Source: Alistipes timonensis JC136 (lineage in GTDB: Bacteria; Bacteroidota; Bacteroidia; Bacteroidales; Rikenellaceae). From it: DNA of 64,000 nucleotides. The notes under the pieces were generated by a model. That model was not told the origin of the DNA and searched no databases. It saw only the letters and a list, made by a program, of their open reading frames with translations. Made by a program: the position numbers and the translations under genes. The stretch lies in assembly GCF_900107675.1 (NCBI RefSeq), contig NZ_FNRI01000002.1:434001-498000 (forward strand). Reading direction: 5' to 3'. Below are positions 18,916 to 27,385 of this stretch, piece after piece (the stretch's first letter is position 1; every line of letters starts with the position of its first letter).

Positions 18916-19620
18916 TTATCCGACGAACTCGGCCACGCACCGGCGGTAAGCCGCCACGGGGTCCTCCGCAGCCGTGATGGGACGTCCCACGACGATAAAG
19001 TCGGAGCCGATCTCACGGGCGCGGGCAGGGGTCGTGACGCGCACCTGGTCCGCTACGTCCCCGTCTGCAAATCGCACGCCGGGCGTGACCGTGAGGAATC
19101 CCGCGCCGCACGCCTCATGCACCATGCCGGCCTCCAGCGGCGAGCAGACCACGCCGTCCAACCCGGCATCACGGGTGTTCTGCGCGTATTTCACGATCGT
19201 GTCGTTGATCGAGGCGTCGATCAGCAGTTCGCTGCGCATGCGCTCCTCGCTCGTCGAGGTCAGCTGCGTCACGGCGATCAGCAGCGGCCGCGTGCCGTCG
19301 GCGCGGGTAAGCCCCTCGAGGGCGGCCTTCATCATCTCGATCGTCCCCGCCGCATGGACGTTGCACATGTCCACGTCCAGCCGCGACAGCACGGCCATCG
19401 CCTTTTTCACGGTGTTGGGAATGTCGTGGAGCTTCAGGTCGAGGAAGATTTTGTGTCCCCGGCGTTTGATCTCGCGCACGATCGAGGGTCCCTCGGCGTA
19501 GAAAAGCTCCATGCCGATCTTCAAAAAAGGTTTGCGCTCCTCGTCTTTGAAAAGGTCGAGGAACCGGAAAGTGTCTTCTGCGGATTTGAAATCGCAGGCT
19601 ATGATTACATCGCGTTGCAT
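18916..19620 (-). CDS. pyrF: Orotidine 5'-phosphate decarboxylase
   Basis: PyrF decarboxylates OMP to UMP, the last step of the pathway. The 234-residue product shows the catalytic LDLKLHDIPNTV segment (Asp-Lys-Asp cluster) and near the C-terminus FIVVGRPIT for phosphate binding, typical of the short bacterial group. It is separated from pyrD upstream by a 125-base palindromic element. Confidence 0.95.
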   Translation of the reverse strand: MQRDVIIACDFKSAEDTFRFLDLFKDEERKPFLKIGMELFYAEGPSIVREIKRRGHKIFLDLKLHDIPNTVKKAMAVLSRLDVDMCNVHAAGTIEMMKAALEGLTRADGTRPLLIAVTQLTSTSEERMRSELLIDASINDTIVKYAQNTRDAGLDGVVCSPLEAGMVHEACGAGFLTVTPGVRFADGDVADQVRVTTPARAREIGSDFIVVGRPITAAEDPVAAYRRCVAEFVG

Positions 19621-19636
19621 ATTTTTTCTTAATTCT

Positions 19637-19761
19637 GCATCGTATCAGCGTATGGCAGGTTCGGGACTTCGTAAAGCCGGCAAGGCAGGAGCATACTCGA
19701 CGTATGCGACTGCCGAAGCCGGCGAGGGAAGTGCCGAAGATGCCATGCGATCATACGATGC
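19637..19761. repeat. 125-base imperfect palindrome between pyrD and pyrF
   Basis: The ends GCATCGTATCAG... and ...GATCATACGATGC are near reverse complements. Inside, TTCGGGACTTC pairs with GAAGTGCCGAA, AAGCCGGC with GCCGGCG, and GCATAC with GTATGC around a 5-base centre near 19699. The whole element can fold into one long interrupted hairpin. Its right end overlaps the pyrD stop codon. It has the look of an interspersed, possibly mobile, palindromic element. Confidence 0.65.
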
Positions 19762-20659
19762 CGATTATGTCTGACAATTTTTCGATGCCCAGCCGCTCCA
19801 TCTCGCCGGGCAGGGCCTCGACGATCTCCTTCGAAGCGTAGGGATTCACCAGGTTGGCGGCCCCGACCTGCACGGCCGTGGCCCCGGCCATCATCATCTC
19901 GATCACGTCGCGGGCCGTCGTGACGCCGCCGCACCCCATGACGGGAATCCGGCACGCTTTGGCGACCTGATAGACCATCCGCACAGCCACGGGGAAGACC
20001 GCGGCGCCCGAAAATCCGCCCATCGTGTTGGCGATGACCGGACGGCGGCGGGCAACGTCGATGCGCATGCCCAGCAGCGTGTTTATCAGACAGATGCCGT
20101 CGGCTCCAGCCTCCTCGCACGCCCGGGCGATCAAAACGATGTCCGTGACGTTGGGCGAGAGTTTGATGAACACGGGCTTCGTCGTCACCGCCTTCACGGC
20201 GCGCGTCACCTCGGCGGCGGCGTCCGGGCAGGTGCCGAACGACATGCCGCCGTGCCGCACGTTGGGGCACGAGACGTTGACCTCGATGATGCCGACCTGC
20301 TCCTGCTTGTCGATCCGCTCGCAGCAATAGGCGTACTCCTCGACCGAGAATCCCGAAATATTGGCGATGACGGGTTTCCGGAAAAAGGTTTTCAGCCGCG
20401 GCAGTTCCTCGCGGATCACGGCGTCGATGCCGGGATTCTGCAATCCCACGGCGTTTATCATTCCGGCTTCGCACTCGGCGATGCGGGGCGTGGGGTTGCC
20501 GAAGCGCGGCTCCCGCGTGGTGCCTTTGAACGAGAACGATCCGAGGACGTTGATGTCGTAAAACTCCCGGAATTCATTGCCGTAACCGAAAGTTCCGCTG
20601 GCCGGAACGACCGGATTGTCCAGCCTGAGGCCGCACAGTTCAACCGATGTGTCTACCAT
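19751..20659 (-). CDS. pyrD: Dihydroorotate dehydrogenase B, catalytic subunit
   Basis: Class 1B PyrD oxidises dihydroorotate to orotate with FMN and passes electrons to PyrK. The 302-residue product begins MVDTSVELCGLRLDNPV; VPASGTFGYG, the IEVNVSCPN segment and GCGGVTTARD are typical. The start at 20659 overlaps the pyrK stop by 7 bases; the longer open frame upstream is only pyrK in another phase. The Cys in VNVSCPN is the class 1 active-site base. Confidence 0.95.
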   Translation of the reverse strand: MVDTSVELCGLRLDNPVVPASGTFGYGNEFREFYDINVLGSFSFKGTTREPRFGNPTPRIAECEAGMINAVGLQNPGIDAVIREELPRLKTFFRKPVIANISGFSVEEYAYCCERIDKQEQVGIIEVNVSCPNVRHGGMSFGTCPDAAAEVTRAVKAVTTKPVFIKLSPNVTDIVLIARACEEAGADGICLINTLLGMRIDVARRRPVIANTMGGFSGAAVFPVAVRMVYQVAKACRIPVMGCGGVTTARDVIEMMMAGATAVQVGAANLVNPYASKEIVEALPGEMERLGIEKLSDIIGIV

Positions 20660-21393
20660 ATGATCTCTCCTTTCTCCAATACCGGCCCCTCTTTGCAGAT
20701 GCGTTTGTTGCCGTATTTGGTTTTGCACGAACAACCCATGCAGGCGCCGAATCCGCAACCCATGCGCTCCTCGAACGACAACTGCCCGTCGCGGTCCGTC
20801 GCGTTGTACAGTGCATGGAGCATCGGCAGCGGGCCGCAGGCATAGAAATAGTCGAAATCCAGCCCCCGCTCGGCGATGGCCGTGGTGACGAACCCTTCGA
20901 CGCCCCGCGAGCCGTCGACCGTCGAAACGGTGACCTCGCACCCCAGCGCACGGAACTCCTCCTCGTAGAAGACCTCCGCGGCGGTGTTGAAACCCAGCAC
21001 CACCTGCACCGGCTTGCCTTCGGCCAGGAGCCGCTTCGCCAGGTTGTAGAGCGGCGGAACGCCCACGCCGCCCCCGACCAGCAGGGGCCGCCGGGCGTCG
21101 TTCTTCGTCGAGAACCCGTTGCCGAGGCCCGTCAGCAGGTCGAGCTCTTCGCCCGCCTGCATCCGGCTCATCTGTTCGGTGCCTCCGCCCACGACCTTGT
21201 AGATCAGCGTGATCGAGCGGTCATCGAAATCGCAGACCGAGATGGGACGGCGCAAATACCTGCCCTCCAGCGCGATGTTGACGAACTGCCCGGGCGCCGC
21301 GATCCACTGCGTGTCGCCGGCGAGCGTCATCCGCCACACCGCGTCGGTCAGCGGCTCGTTCGTGAGAATCTTATATATACCTTTCTTATACAT
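20653..21393 (-). CDS. pyrK: Dihydroorotate dehydrogenase B, electron-transfer subunit
   Basis: PyrK carries FAD and a [2Fe-2S] cluster and passes electrons from PyrD to NAD+. The 246-residue product has the flavin motif RRPISVCDF, an NAD-binding VGGGVGVPPLY, and near the end CGFGACMGCSC plus a later Cys (RICKEG), giving the cluster ligands. It shares TAATG with the end of carB and overlaps pyrD by 7 bases. Confidence 0.95.
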   Translation of the reverse strand: MYKKGIYKILTNEPLTDAVWRMTLAGDTQWIAAPGQFVNIALEGRYLRRPISVCDFDDRSITLIYKVVGGGTEQMSRMQAGEELDLLTGLGNGFSTKNDARRPLLVGGGVGVPPLYNLAKRLLAEGKPVQVVLGFNTAAEVFYEEEFRALGCEVTVSTVDGSRGVEGFVTTAIAERGLDFDYFYACGPLPMLHALYNATDRDGQLSFEERMGCGFGACMGCSCKTKYGNKRICKEGPVLEKGEIIW

Positions 21394-24300
21394 TACTTGG
21401 AATCTATGGTCGATACGCGCAGCGTGATCTCCTCCAGCACGTCCAGCAGCACCTTCACCGTTTCCAGCGCCGTGAAGACCGTCACGTTGTTCTCGACGGC
21501 CGTACGGCGGATTTCGTAACCGTCCAGGCGCGTGTTGTGCTGGTTGATGTCGATCGTGTTGATGACGTAGCTGACATGTCCCTGACGCAGCGCGTCGATG
21601 ATCTCGTTGCTGCCCTCGTTGAGCTTGCGGCGCGTGCGGGTGCGGATGCCGTGCTCACGCAGGAACTCCGCCGTCCCGGTCGTCGCCTCGATGTTGAAGC
21701 CCAGGTCGTAGAACCGCCTTACGAGCGGAAGCGCCTGCTCCTTGTCGTCGTCGGCGATGGTGACGAAGATCGTTCCGTAGTTCGAAACGTGCATGCCCGT
21801 AGCCTGCAGGGCCTTGTAGAGCGCCCGCGTGATCTTGTCGTCGTAGCCGATCGCCTCGCCCGTCGATTTCATCTCCGGCGAGAGGTAGGAATCCATGCCG
21901 CGGATCTTGGCGAACGAGAAAGCCGGGGCTTTGACGTACCAGCGCTCCTTCTCCTTGCCGCAGACCTCGGTGATGCCCTGCTCGCGCAGCGATTTGCCCA
22001 GGATGACCTGCGTGGCGATGTGGGCCATCGGCACGCCCGTCGACTTCGAGAGGAACGGCACGGTGCGCGACGAGCGCGGGTTGACCTCGATGACATAGAC
22101 GTCGTCGTCGCCGGCCACGATGAACTGGATGTTGTACAGTCCGACGATGCCGATGCGCAGACCCAGCTTCACCGTATAGTCGATGATCTTGTCCTTGGCC
22201 TTCTGGCTCACGCTGAAGGTCGGATAGACGCTGATCGAGTCGCCCGAGTGGATACCCGTGTGCTCGACATGCTCCATGATGCCGGGGATGAAAACATCCT
22301 TGCCGTCGCAGATGGCATCCACCTCCAGCTCCTTGCCCATGATGTAGCGGTCGACCAGCACCGGCTGGTCCACGTCGATCTCCACGGCAGTTTGCAGGTA
22401 GTGGCGCAGGCGCTCCTCGTTCGAAACGATCTGCATGGCGCGGCCGCCCAGCACGTAGCTCGGGCGAACCAGCACCGGATAGCCGATGCGGGCCGCAGCC
22501 CTCACACCCGACTCGATGTCGGTCACGGCCTCGGCCTCAGGCTGGGGAATCTCCAGCTCCTCCATAATCCGCTCGAAGCAGCCGCGGTCCTCGGCGTTTT
22601 TGATCGCCTGGGTGTCGGTGCCGATGATGGGCACGCCCAGCTTCGCAAGGGGTTCGGCGAGATTGATGGCCGTCTGTCCGCCGAGCGACACGACGATGGC
22701 CTTCGGTTTCTCGAGGTGCACGACGTTCATCACGTCCTCCACCGTCAGCGGCTCGAAGTAGAGTTTGTCGCTGGTGGTATAGTCCGTCGAGACGGTCTCG
22801 GGGTTGTTGTTGATGATGATCGCCTCGTAGCCCGCGGCGCGGATCGACCAGATGGCGTGCACGGTCGAGTAGTCGAACTCGACGCCCTGTCCGATGCGGA
22901 TCGGGCCCGAACCGAGCACGATGATCTTCTCTTTCTGGCTGACGATCGATTCGTTCTCCTCCTCGTAGGTCGAGTAGAAATAGGGCACGTAGGAAGCGAA
23001 CTCGCTGGCGCAGGTGTCGATCATCTTGTAGACCGGGAAGATGTCGTTCTTCTCGCGCAGGAGATACATGTCGTGCTGCGAGAGCCCCCACAACTGACCG
23101 ATGTACTTGTCGCTGAATCCCATGCGCTTGGCGGCGCGGAGCGTCTCGACATCCGTCGGATTGGCGCGGACGACCGCCTCGAACTCGATGATGTTCTTGA
23201 ACTTCTCGAGGAAGAACATGTCGATCTTCGTGTTGTTATAGATCAGCGCCAGGTCGACGCCGTTGCGGATCAGCTGCGTGATGGCGTACACCCGGTCGTC
23301 GGTACCCTCTTTGATGTAGTCCAGCAGGGCGTCGTTCGACCACGAATCGAACTTCTTGTGATAGAGGTGGCAGACCCCCGTCTCGAGCGAACGCACCGCT
23401 TTCAGCAGCGACTCCTCCATCGTGCGGCCGATCGACATCACCTCGCCCGTAGCCTTCATCTGCGTACCGAGCTTGTTCGAAGCGTCGGAGAACTTGTCGA
23501 AGGGGAAGCGGGCGACTTTCGTCACCACGTAGTCCAGCGTCGGCTCGAACGAAGCCGGCGTGTTGGCGATGCGGATTTCGTCGAGCGTCAGACCCACGGC
23601 GATCTTCGCGCTGACGCGGGCGATCGGATAGCCCGAAGCCTTCGACGCCAGGGCCGAGGAGCGCGACACGCGGGGATTGACCTCGATCAGGTAGTATTTG
23701 AACGAAAGGGGGTCCAGCGCGAACTGCACGTTGCAGCCGCCCTCGATCTTCAGCGCACGGATGAGCTTCAGCGCCGAGTCGCGCAACATCTGGAACTCCT
23801 TGTTGGTGAGCGTCTGGCTCGGAGCCACGACGATCGAGTCGCCGGTATGGACGCCCACGGGATCGATGTTCTCCATGCAGCAGATGCAGATGGCCGTATC
23901 GTTGTGGTCGCGCATCACCTCGAACTCGATCTCCTTATAACCCCTGATGCTCTTCTCGATGAGCACCTGATGCACGGGCGATGCGGCAAGCGCGTTGCGC
24001 ATCATCTCGCGCAGTTCGGCCTCATCGTCGGCGAAGCCGCCGCCCGTGCCGCCCAGCGTGAAGGCCGGACGCAGCACCACCGGATAACCGATCCGGTGAG
24101 CCACCTCGGCCGCCTCTTCGATCGACATGGCGATCTGCGACTCGATCACCGGCTCGCCCAGCGATTCGCACAACTCTTTGAACAGTTCGCGGTCCTCGGC
24201 GCGCTCGATCGACTCGAACGAGGTGCCCAGAATCTCGACCTGGCACTCCTGGAGAATGCCCTTCTTGGCCAGCTGCACCGCGAGGTTCAGGCCCGTCTGC

Positions 24301-24575
24301 CCGCCCAGTCCCGGAACGATGGCGTCGGGACGTTCGTAGCGGATGATCTTGGCCACGTACTCCAGCGTCAGGGGCTCCATATAAACCTTGTCGGCGATAT
24401 GCGTGTCGGTCATGATCGTGGCGGGGTTCGAGTTGGCGAGGATCACCTCGTATCCCTCCTCTTTGAGTGCGAGACACGCCTGCGTACCCGCATAGTCGAA
24501 CTCAGCGGCCTGTCCGATGACGATCGGACCCGACCCGATGACCATTACCTTTTTGATATCCTTTCTCTTAGGCAT
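21393..24575 (-). CDS. carB: Carbamoyl-phosphate synthase, large subunit
   Basis: CarB makes carbamoyl phosphate from bicarbonate, ATP and ammonia delivered by CarA. At 1060 residues it has the usual duplicated ATP-grasp architecture: GSGPIVIGQAAEFDYAG at the start of the first half and GSGPIRIGQGVEFDYS at the start of the second, with EVNPRVSRSSALASK and EVNPRSSRTVPFLSK. The last 130 residues are the MGS-like allosteric domain. Start and carA stop overlap by 8 bases. Confidence 0.97.
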   Translation of the reverse strand: MPKRKDIKKVMVIGSGPIVIGQAAEFDYAGTQACLALKEEGYEVILANSNPATIMTDTHIADKVYMEPLTLEYVAKIIRYERPDAIVPGLGGQTGLNLAVQLAKKGILQECQVEILGTSFESIERAEDRELFKELCESLGEPVIESQIAMSIEEAAEVAHRIGYPVVLRPAFTLGGTGGGFADDEAELREMMRNALAASPVHQVLIEKSIRGYKEIEFEVMRDHNDTAICICCMENIDPVGVHTGDSIVVAPSQTLTNKEFQMLRDSALKLIRALKIEGGCNVQFALDPLSFKYYLIEVNPRVSRSSALASKASGYPIARVSAKIAVGLTLDEIRIANTPASFEPTLDYVVTKVARFPFDKFSDASNKLGTQMKATGEVMSIGRTMEESLLKAVRSLETGVCHLYHKKFDSWSNDALLDYIKEGTDDRVYAITQLIRNGVDLALIYNNTKIDMFFLEKFKNIIEFEAVVRANPTDVETLRAAKRMGFSDKYIGQLWGLSQHDMYLLREKNDIFPVYKMIDTCASEFASYVPYFYSTYEEENESIVSQKEKIIVLGSGPIRIGQGVEFDYSTVHAIWSIRAAGYEAIIINNNPETVSTDYTTSDKLYFEPLTVEDVMNVVHLEKPKAIVVSLGGQTAINLAEPLAKLGVPIIGTDTQAIKNAEDRGCFERIMEELEIPQPEAEAVTDIESGVRAAARIGYPVLVRPSYVLGGRAMQIVSNEERLRHYLQTAVEIDVDQPVLVDRYIMGKELEVDAICDGKDVFIPGIMEHVEHTGIHSGDSISVYPTFSVSQKAKDKIIDYTVKLGLRIGIVGLYNIQFIVAGDDDVYVIEVNPRSSRTVPFLSKSTGVPMAHIATQVILGKSLREQGITEVCGKEKERWYVKAPAFSFAKIRGMDSYLSPEMKSTGEAIGYDDKITRALYKALQATGMHVSNYGTIFVTIADDDKEQALPLVRRFYDLGFNIEATTGTAEFLREHGIRTRTRRKLNEGSNEIIDALRQGHVSYVINTIDINQHNTRLDGYEIRRTAVENNVTVFTALETVKVLLDVLEEITLRVSTIDSK

Positions 24576-25659
24576 TTTTGTGATCCTCCATTATTTTAGT
24601 GAACTTCTTGAACAAATAGGCGCTGTCCTGCGGTCCCGAAGCGCTCTCGGGGTGGTACTGCATCGAGAAAACCCCGTCGGCGGCGCACTCCACGCCCTCG
24701 GCCGTGCCGTCGAGCAGGTTGACATGCGTCAGCGTGAGCCCCGTGCCCTCCAGCGAATCGACATCCACGGCGTAGCTGTGGTTCTGGCTCGTGATCTCGA
24801 GCTTGCCCGTCACGAGGTTCTTCACCGGGTGGTTGGCGCCGCGGTGGCCGAACTTCATCTTAAAGGTCTTGGCACCGTAAGCCAGCGAAATCAACTGATG
24901 GCCCATGCAGATGCCGAAGATCGGCAGCTTGCCCCGGAGCTGTTTCACCAGCTCGATCACCGGGGCGACGTCCTCCGGGTTGCCGGGGCCGTTCGAAAGC
25001 ACGATGCCGTCGGGACGGAACGCCATGATCTCCTCCGCGGTGGAGTTGTAGGGCATGACCGTCACGTTGCAGCCCACGCGATTCAGCAGACGGATGATGT
25101 TGTATTTGATGCCGCAGTCGACGGCCACCACGTCGTATTTGTGGTTCGGGACACGCGACATCCAGCGTTTTTTGCAGCTTACGCGCGAAACCATGTCGTG
25201 CGGAGTGACGTACTCGGCCAGTTTGCGCAGAGCCTCCTCGCGGGGCGTCGCAGCGTCGGTGATGAGCACCTTCTGCGTACCCTCGTCGCGGATGATGCGC
25301 GTCAGGGCGCGGGTGTCGACGCCCCAGATAGCCGGAATGTCATGCTCCTCGAAAACCTCGTTCAACGTCTTCGTATAGCGGAAGTTCGACGGCGAGTCGT
25401 TGTACTCGCGGACGATCATGCCGCCGATGGTCGGCGTTTTGGTTTCGTAATCCTCGTCGGTCATGCCGTAGTTGCCGATCAGCGGGTAGGTCATCACCAC
25501 CATCTGATCGGTGTACGACGGATCGGACATGATCTCCTGATACCCCACCATCGAGGTATTGAAGACGATCTCGTTGATGGCCTCGCGGTCGGCGCCGAAA
25601 CCGTATCCGTAAAATTCACGGCCGTTCTCCAAGACAATTTTTTTCGTAAATGCTTTCAT
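24568..25659 (-). CDS. carA: Carbamoyl-phosphate synthase, small (glutaminase) subunit
   Basis: CarA hydrolyses glutamine and channels ammonia to CarB. The 363-residue product has the nucleophile Cys in IFGICMGHQ, the HRGANHPV segment, and the His-Glu pair in QYHPESASGP. It overlaps carB by 8 bases. The gap to pyrC upstream carries a repeat element. Confidence 0.96.
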   Translation of the reverse strand: MKAFTKKIVLENGREFYGYGFGADREAINEIVFNTSMVGYQEIMSDPSYTDQMVVMTYPLIGNYGMTDEDYETKTPTIGGMIVREYNDSPSNFRYTKTLNEVFEEHDIPAIWGVDTRALTRIIRDEGTQKVLITDAATPREEALRKLAEYVTPHDMVSRVSCKKRWMSRVPNHKYDVVAVDCGIKYNIIRLLNRVGCNVTVMPYNSTAEEIMAFRPDGIVLSNGPGNPEDVAPVIELVKQLRGKLPIFGICMGHQLISLAYGAKTFKMKFGHRGANHPVKNLVTGKLEITSQNHSYAVDVDSLEGTGLTLTHVNLLDGTAEGVECAADGVFSMQYHPESASGPQDSAYLFKKFTKIMEDHKNA

Positions 25660-25740
25660 CCTTATCTGTTTGATTTCGTAGTTGCGTGTTTATCGGGCAG
25701 GAAATCCATTCACCATACCATTTCATCTTTCAACTCTCCC

Positions 25741-25846
25741 CCGTCATTGCGAGGAGCGCAGCGACGTGGCAATCTGCCCGGAGGTTGTAACCTTACAGCG
25801 TCTCCATCGGATTCCCGCGCTCACCTTCGTTCGCTCGGAATGACGG
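25741..25846. repeat. CGTCATTGCGAG-type palindromic repeat between pyrC and carA
   Basis: The 106-base element starts CCGTCATTGCGAG and ends CTCGGAATGACGG, which are inverted copies, and contains GGAGCGCAGCGACG and GTGGCAATCTGCC. This is the recognisable form of a repeat family seen in intergenic DNA of many bacteria. It lies inside the pyr operon without breaking a gene. The remaining 25660-25740 holds nothing visible. Confidence 0.7.
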
Positions 25847-25854
25847 GAAAACTT

Positions 25855-27126
25855 TTAGTTTTCAACTTTCATCTCATCGTAAACCTCCCTGCCGTCCACC
25901 ACCGTCAGCACGGCGCGGCCCTGCACGTCCCATCCGGCGAAAGGCGTGGCGCGGCCTTTCGAAAGGAATGTTTCGGGATCGACCCGGTACTGCGCCCCGA
26001 GGTCCAGCACCGTGAAATCGGCCCGGTCGCCCACTTCCACACCCCCGTCGAGCGCGAAAAGACGCCGGGGATTGTCCGACATCAGCGCGAGGAGCTTCTC
26101 CAGCGTAATCACGCCCGGCAGCACCAGGTATTTGTACAGCAGCGGGAAGGCCGTTTCCAGCCCCACGATGCCCATGGCGCTCCCGGCCAGTCCGCGCGAC
26201 TTCTCTTCGGCGGTGTGGGGCGCGTGGTCCGTGGCCACGACCTCGATCGTGCCGTCCACAATGCCCGCGACAAGCGCCTCGCGGTCGGCGCGGCTCCGGA
26301 GCGGCGGATTCATTTTGAAGCGCCCCTCCTCCTGCAAATCCTCGTCGCACAGCAGCAGGTAATGCGGCGCCGTTTCGCAGCTCACCCGCAATCCTTTCGC
26401 CTTCGCCTGCCGCACCAGCTCGACGCTCTCTTTCGTGGAGACATGGCAGACGTGATACTGGCAGCCGGTCTTCTCCGCGAGCGCGATATCGCGCTCCACC
26501 TGCCGCCACTCGCTCTCCGAACAGATGCCTTTATGCCCGTGTTCGCGGCAGTAGACTCCGTCGTGAATATAACCCCCGCGCAGCAGGTCGTCGACCTCAC
26601 AGTGAGCCACGATGGGCTTGCCGACCGCCGCGGCCCGGCGCATCGCCTCCTCCATCAGTTCGTCCGACTGCACGCCGCGGCCGTCGTCGGAAAATCCGAC
26701 CACCTCCGGAGCCAGAGCCGCAAAGTCGACCAGCTCGCCGCAGCCGCGCTGTCCCAGCGTGATCGTGCCGTAAGGCTTCACGCGCACCGCGGCATCGCGG
26801 CGGATGATCGCCAGCTGTTCGCCGAGCGTCGCCGGCGTATCGGGCGCGGGACAGAGGTTGGGCATCGAACAGACCGTGGTGTACCCTCCGCGGGCCGCCG
26901 CCGCCGTACCCGTGGCGATGGTCTCCTTCTGCGGGAAACCCGGCTCGCGCAGGTGGACATGCACGTCGACCAGTCCCGGCACGAGGCACAGCCCCCCGAG
27001 GTCCACGACCCGGTCGCCCGGCCGAGGCTCCCCGGCCGTCACCACACGGCCGCCCTCCACGGCGAGACGGCCCGTTTCGAGCCGGCCCCCGCGGTAGATC
27101 GTCGCGTTGATATAATAAGTTTTCAT
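25855..27126 (-). CDS. pyrC: Dihydroorotase
   Basis: Dihydroorotase closes carbamoyl aspartate to dihydroorotate. The 423-residue protein is of the amidohydrolase type related to PyrC class I / allantoinase: DVHVHLREPG with His56 and His58, HVSTKESVELV, and ATDHAPHTAEEK with the catalytic Asp. The start at 27126 (MKTYYINATIYRGG) lies 13 bases after a terminator hairpin; an in-frame Met five codons upstream would lie inside the terminator T-run. It is the first gene of the pyr operon. Confidence 0.94.
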   Translation of the reverse strand: MKTYYINATIYRGGRLETGRLAVEGGRVVTAGEPRPGDRVVDLGGLCLVPGLVDVHVHLREPGFPQKETIATGTAAAARGGYTTVCSMPNLCPAPDTPATLGEQLAIIRRDAAVRVKPYGTITLGQRGCGELVDFAALAPEVVGFSDDGRGVQSDELMEEAMRRAAAVGKPIVAHCEVDDLLRGGYIHDGVYCREHGHKGICSESEWRQVERDIALAEKTGCQYHVCHVSTKESVELVRQAKAKGLRVSCETAPHYLLLCDEDLQEEGRFKMNPPLRSRADREALVAGIVDGTIEVVATDHAPHTAEEKSRGLAGSAMGIVGLETAFPLLYKYLVLPGVITLEKLLALMSDNPRRLFALDGGVEVGDRADFTVLDLGAQYRVDPETFLSKGRATPFAGWDVQGRAVLTVVDGREVYDEMKVEN

Positions 27127-27138
27127 CTTGTACGAACA

Positions 27139-27170
27139 CAAAAAAATAGGGCAACCGAAACAGTTACCCT
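27139..27170 (-). terminator. Attenuator (intrinsic terminator) in the pyr leader
   Basis: On the minus strand AGGGTAAC pairs with GTTGCCCT (8 bp with one G-U) around a short loop and is followed by ATTTTTTT. It lies just before the pyrC start and downstream of the predicted promoter, so it must be bypassed for pyr expression. The 5' arm contains the stop codon of the leader ORF. Confidence 0.8.
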
Positions 27171-27271
27171 AATAAAACAATAATACCTAAATCCGTCGGA
27201 GACTGGAAACCCGACCAATAATCCTGCTGCCAGAATACTTGCGCCGATGCTATGTTGGGTTTACAATTCAT
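27164..27271 (-). CDS. pyr operon leader peptide, 35 codons
   Basis: ATG at 27271 lies about 20 bases after the expected transcription start, and the TAA at 27166-27164 is inside the 5' arm of the attenuator. The peptide begins MNCKPNIASAQVFWQQDYW and ends GIIVLLG. The last codons are U-rich (GGTATTATTGTTTTATTA). This is the arrangement of the E. coli pyrBI leader, where a ribosome close behind a pausing polymerase blocks the terminator when UTP is low. No homologue is recognised; the function is inferred from layout. Confidence 0.65.
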   Translation of the reverse strand: MNCKPNIASAQVFWQQDYWSGFQSPTDLGIIVLLG

Positions 27272-27299
27272 AGGACTCAGGTGTCGCTGTAATTGTCTG

Positions 27300-27331
27300 C
27301 AAAGATAGGGCTTTTTCACCGCCCCTGCAAA
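27300..27331 (-). promoter_or_regulatory. Promoter of the pyr operon
   Basis: The -33 TTTG (27331-27328) and -7 TATCTTTG (27307-27300) are separated by 20 bases on the minus strand, a full match to the Bacteroidetes consensus. Transcription would start near 27293, giving a leader of about 165 bases before pyrC. Confidence 0.8.
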
Positions 27332-27385
27332 ACTTTTCCGAAAAAATTTTTCAACAATTCCTCCACAACCGCGCCTCCGTCCCGG

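Noticed and set aside
18822..19016. 64-codon minus-strand frame overlapping the end of pyrF
   Set aside because: Out of frame with pyrF and without any feature of a real protein.
21537..24599. 1020-codon open frame on the plus strand
   Set aside because: It is the antisense shadow of carB. High GC content leaves long frames open, and the translation is Arg/His/Asp-rich with no domain.
24517..27183. 888-codon plus-strand frame
   Set aside because: Runs antisense through carA, the repeat and pyrC; no domain features.
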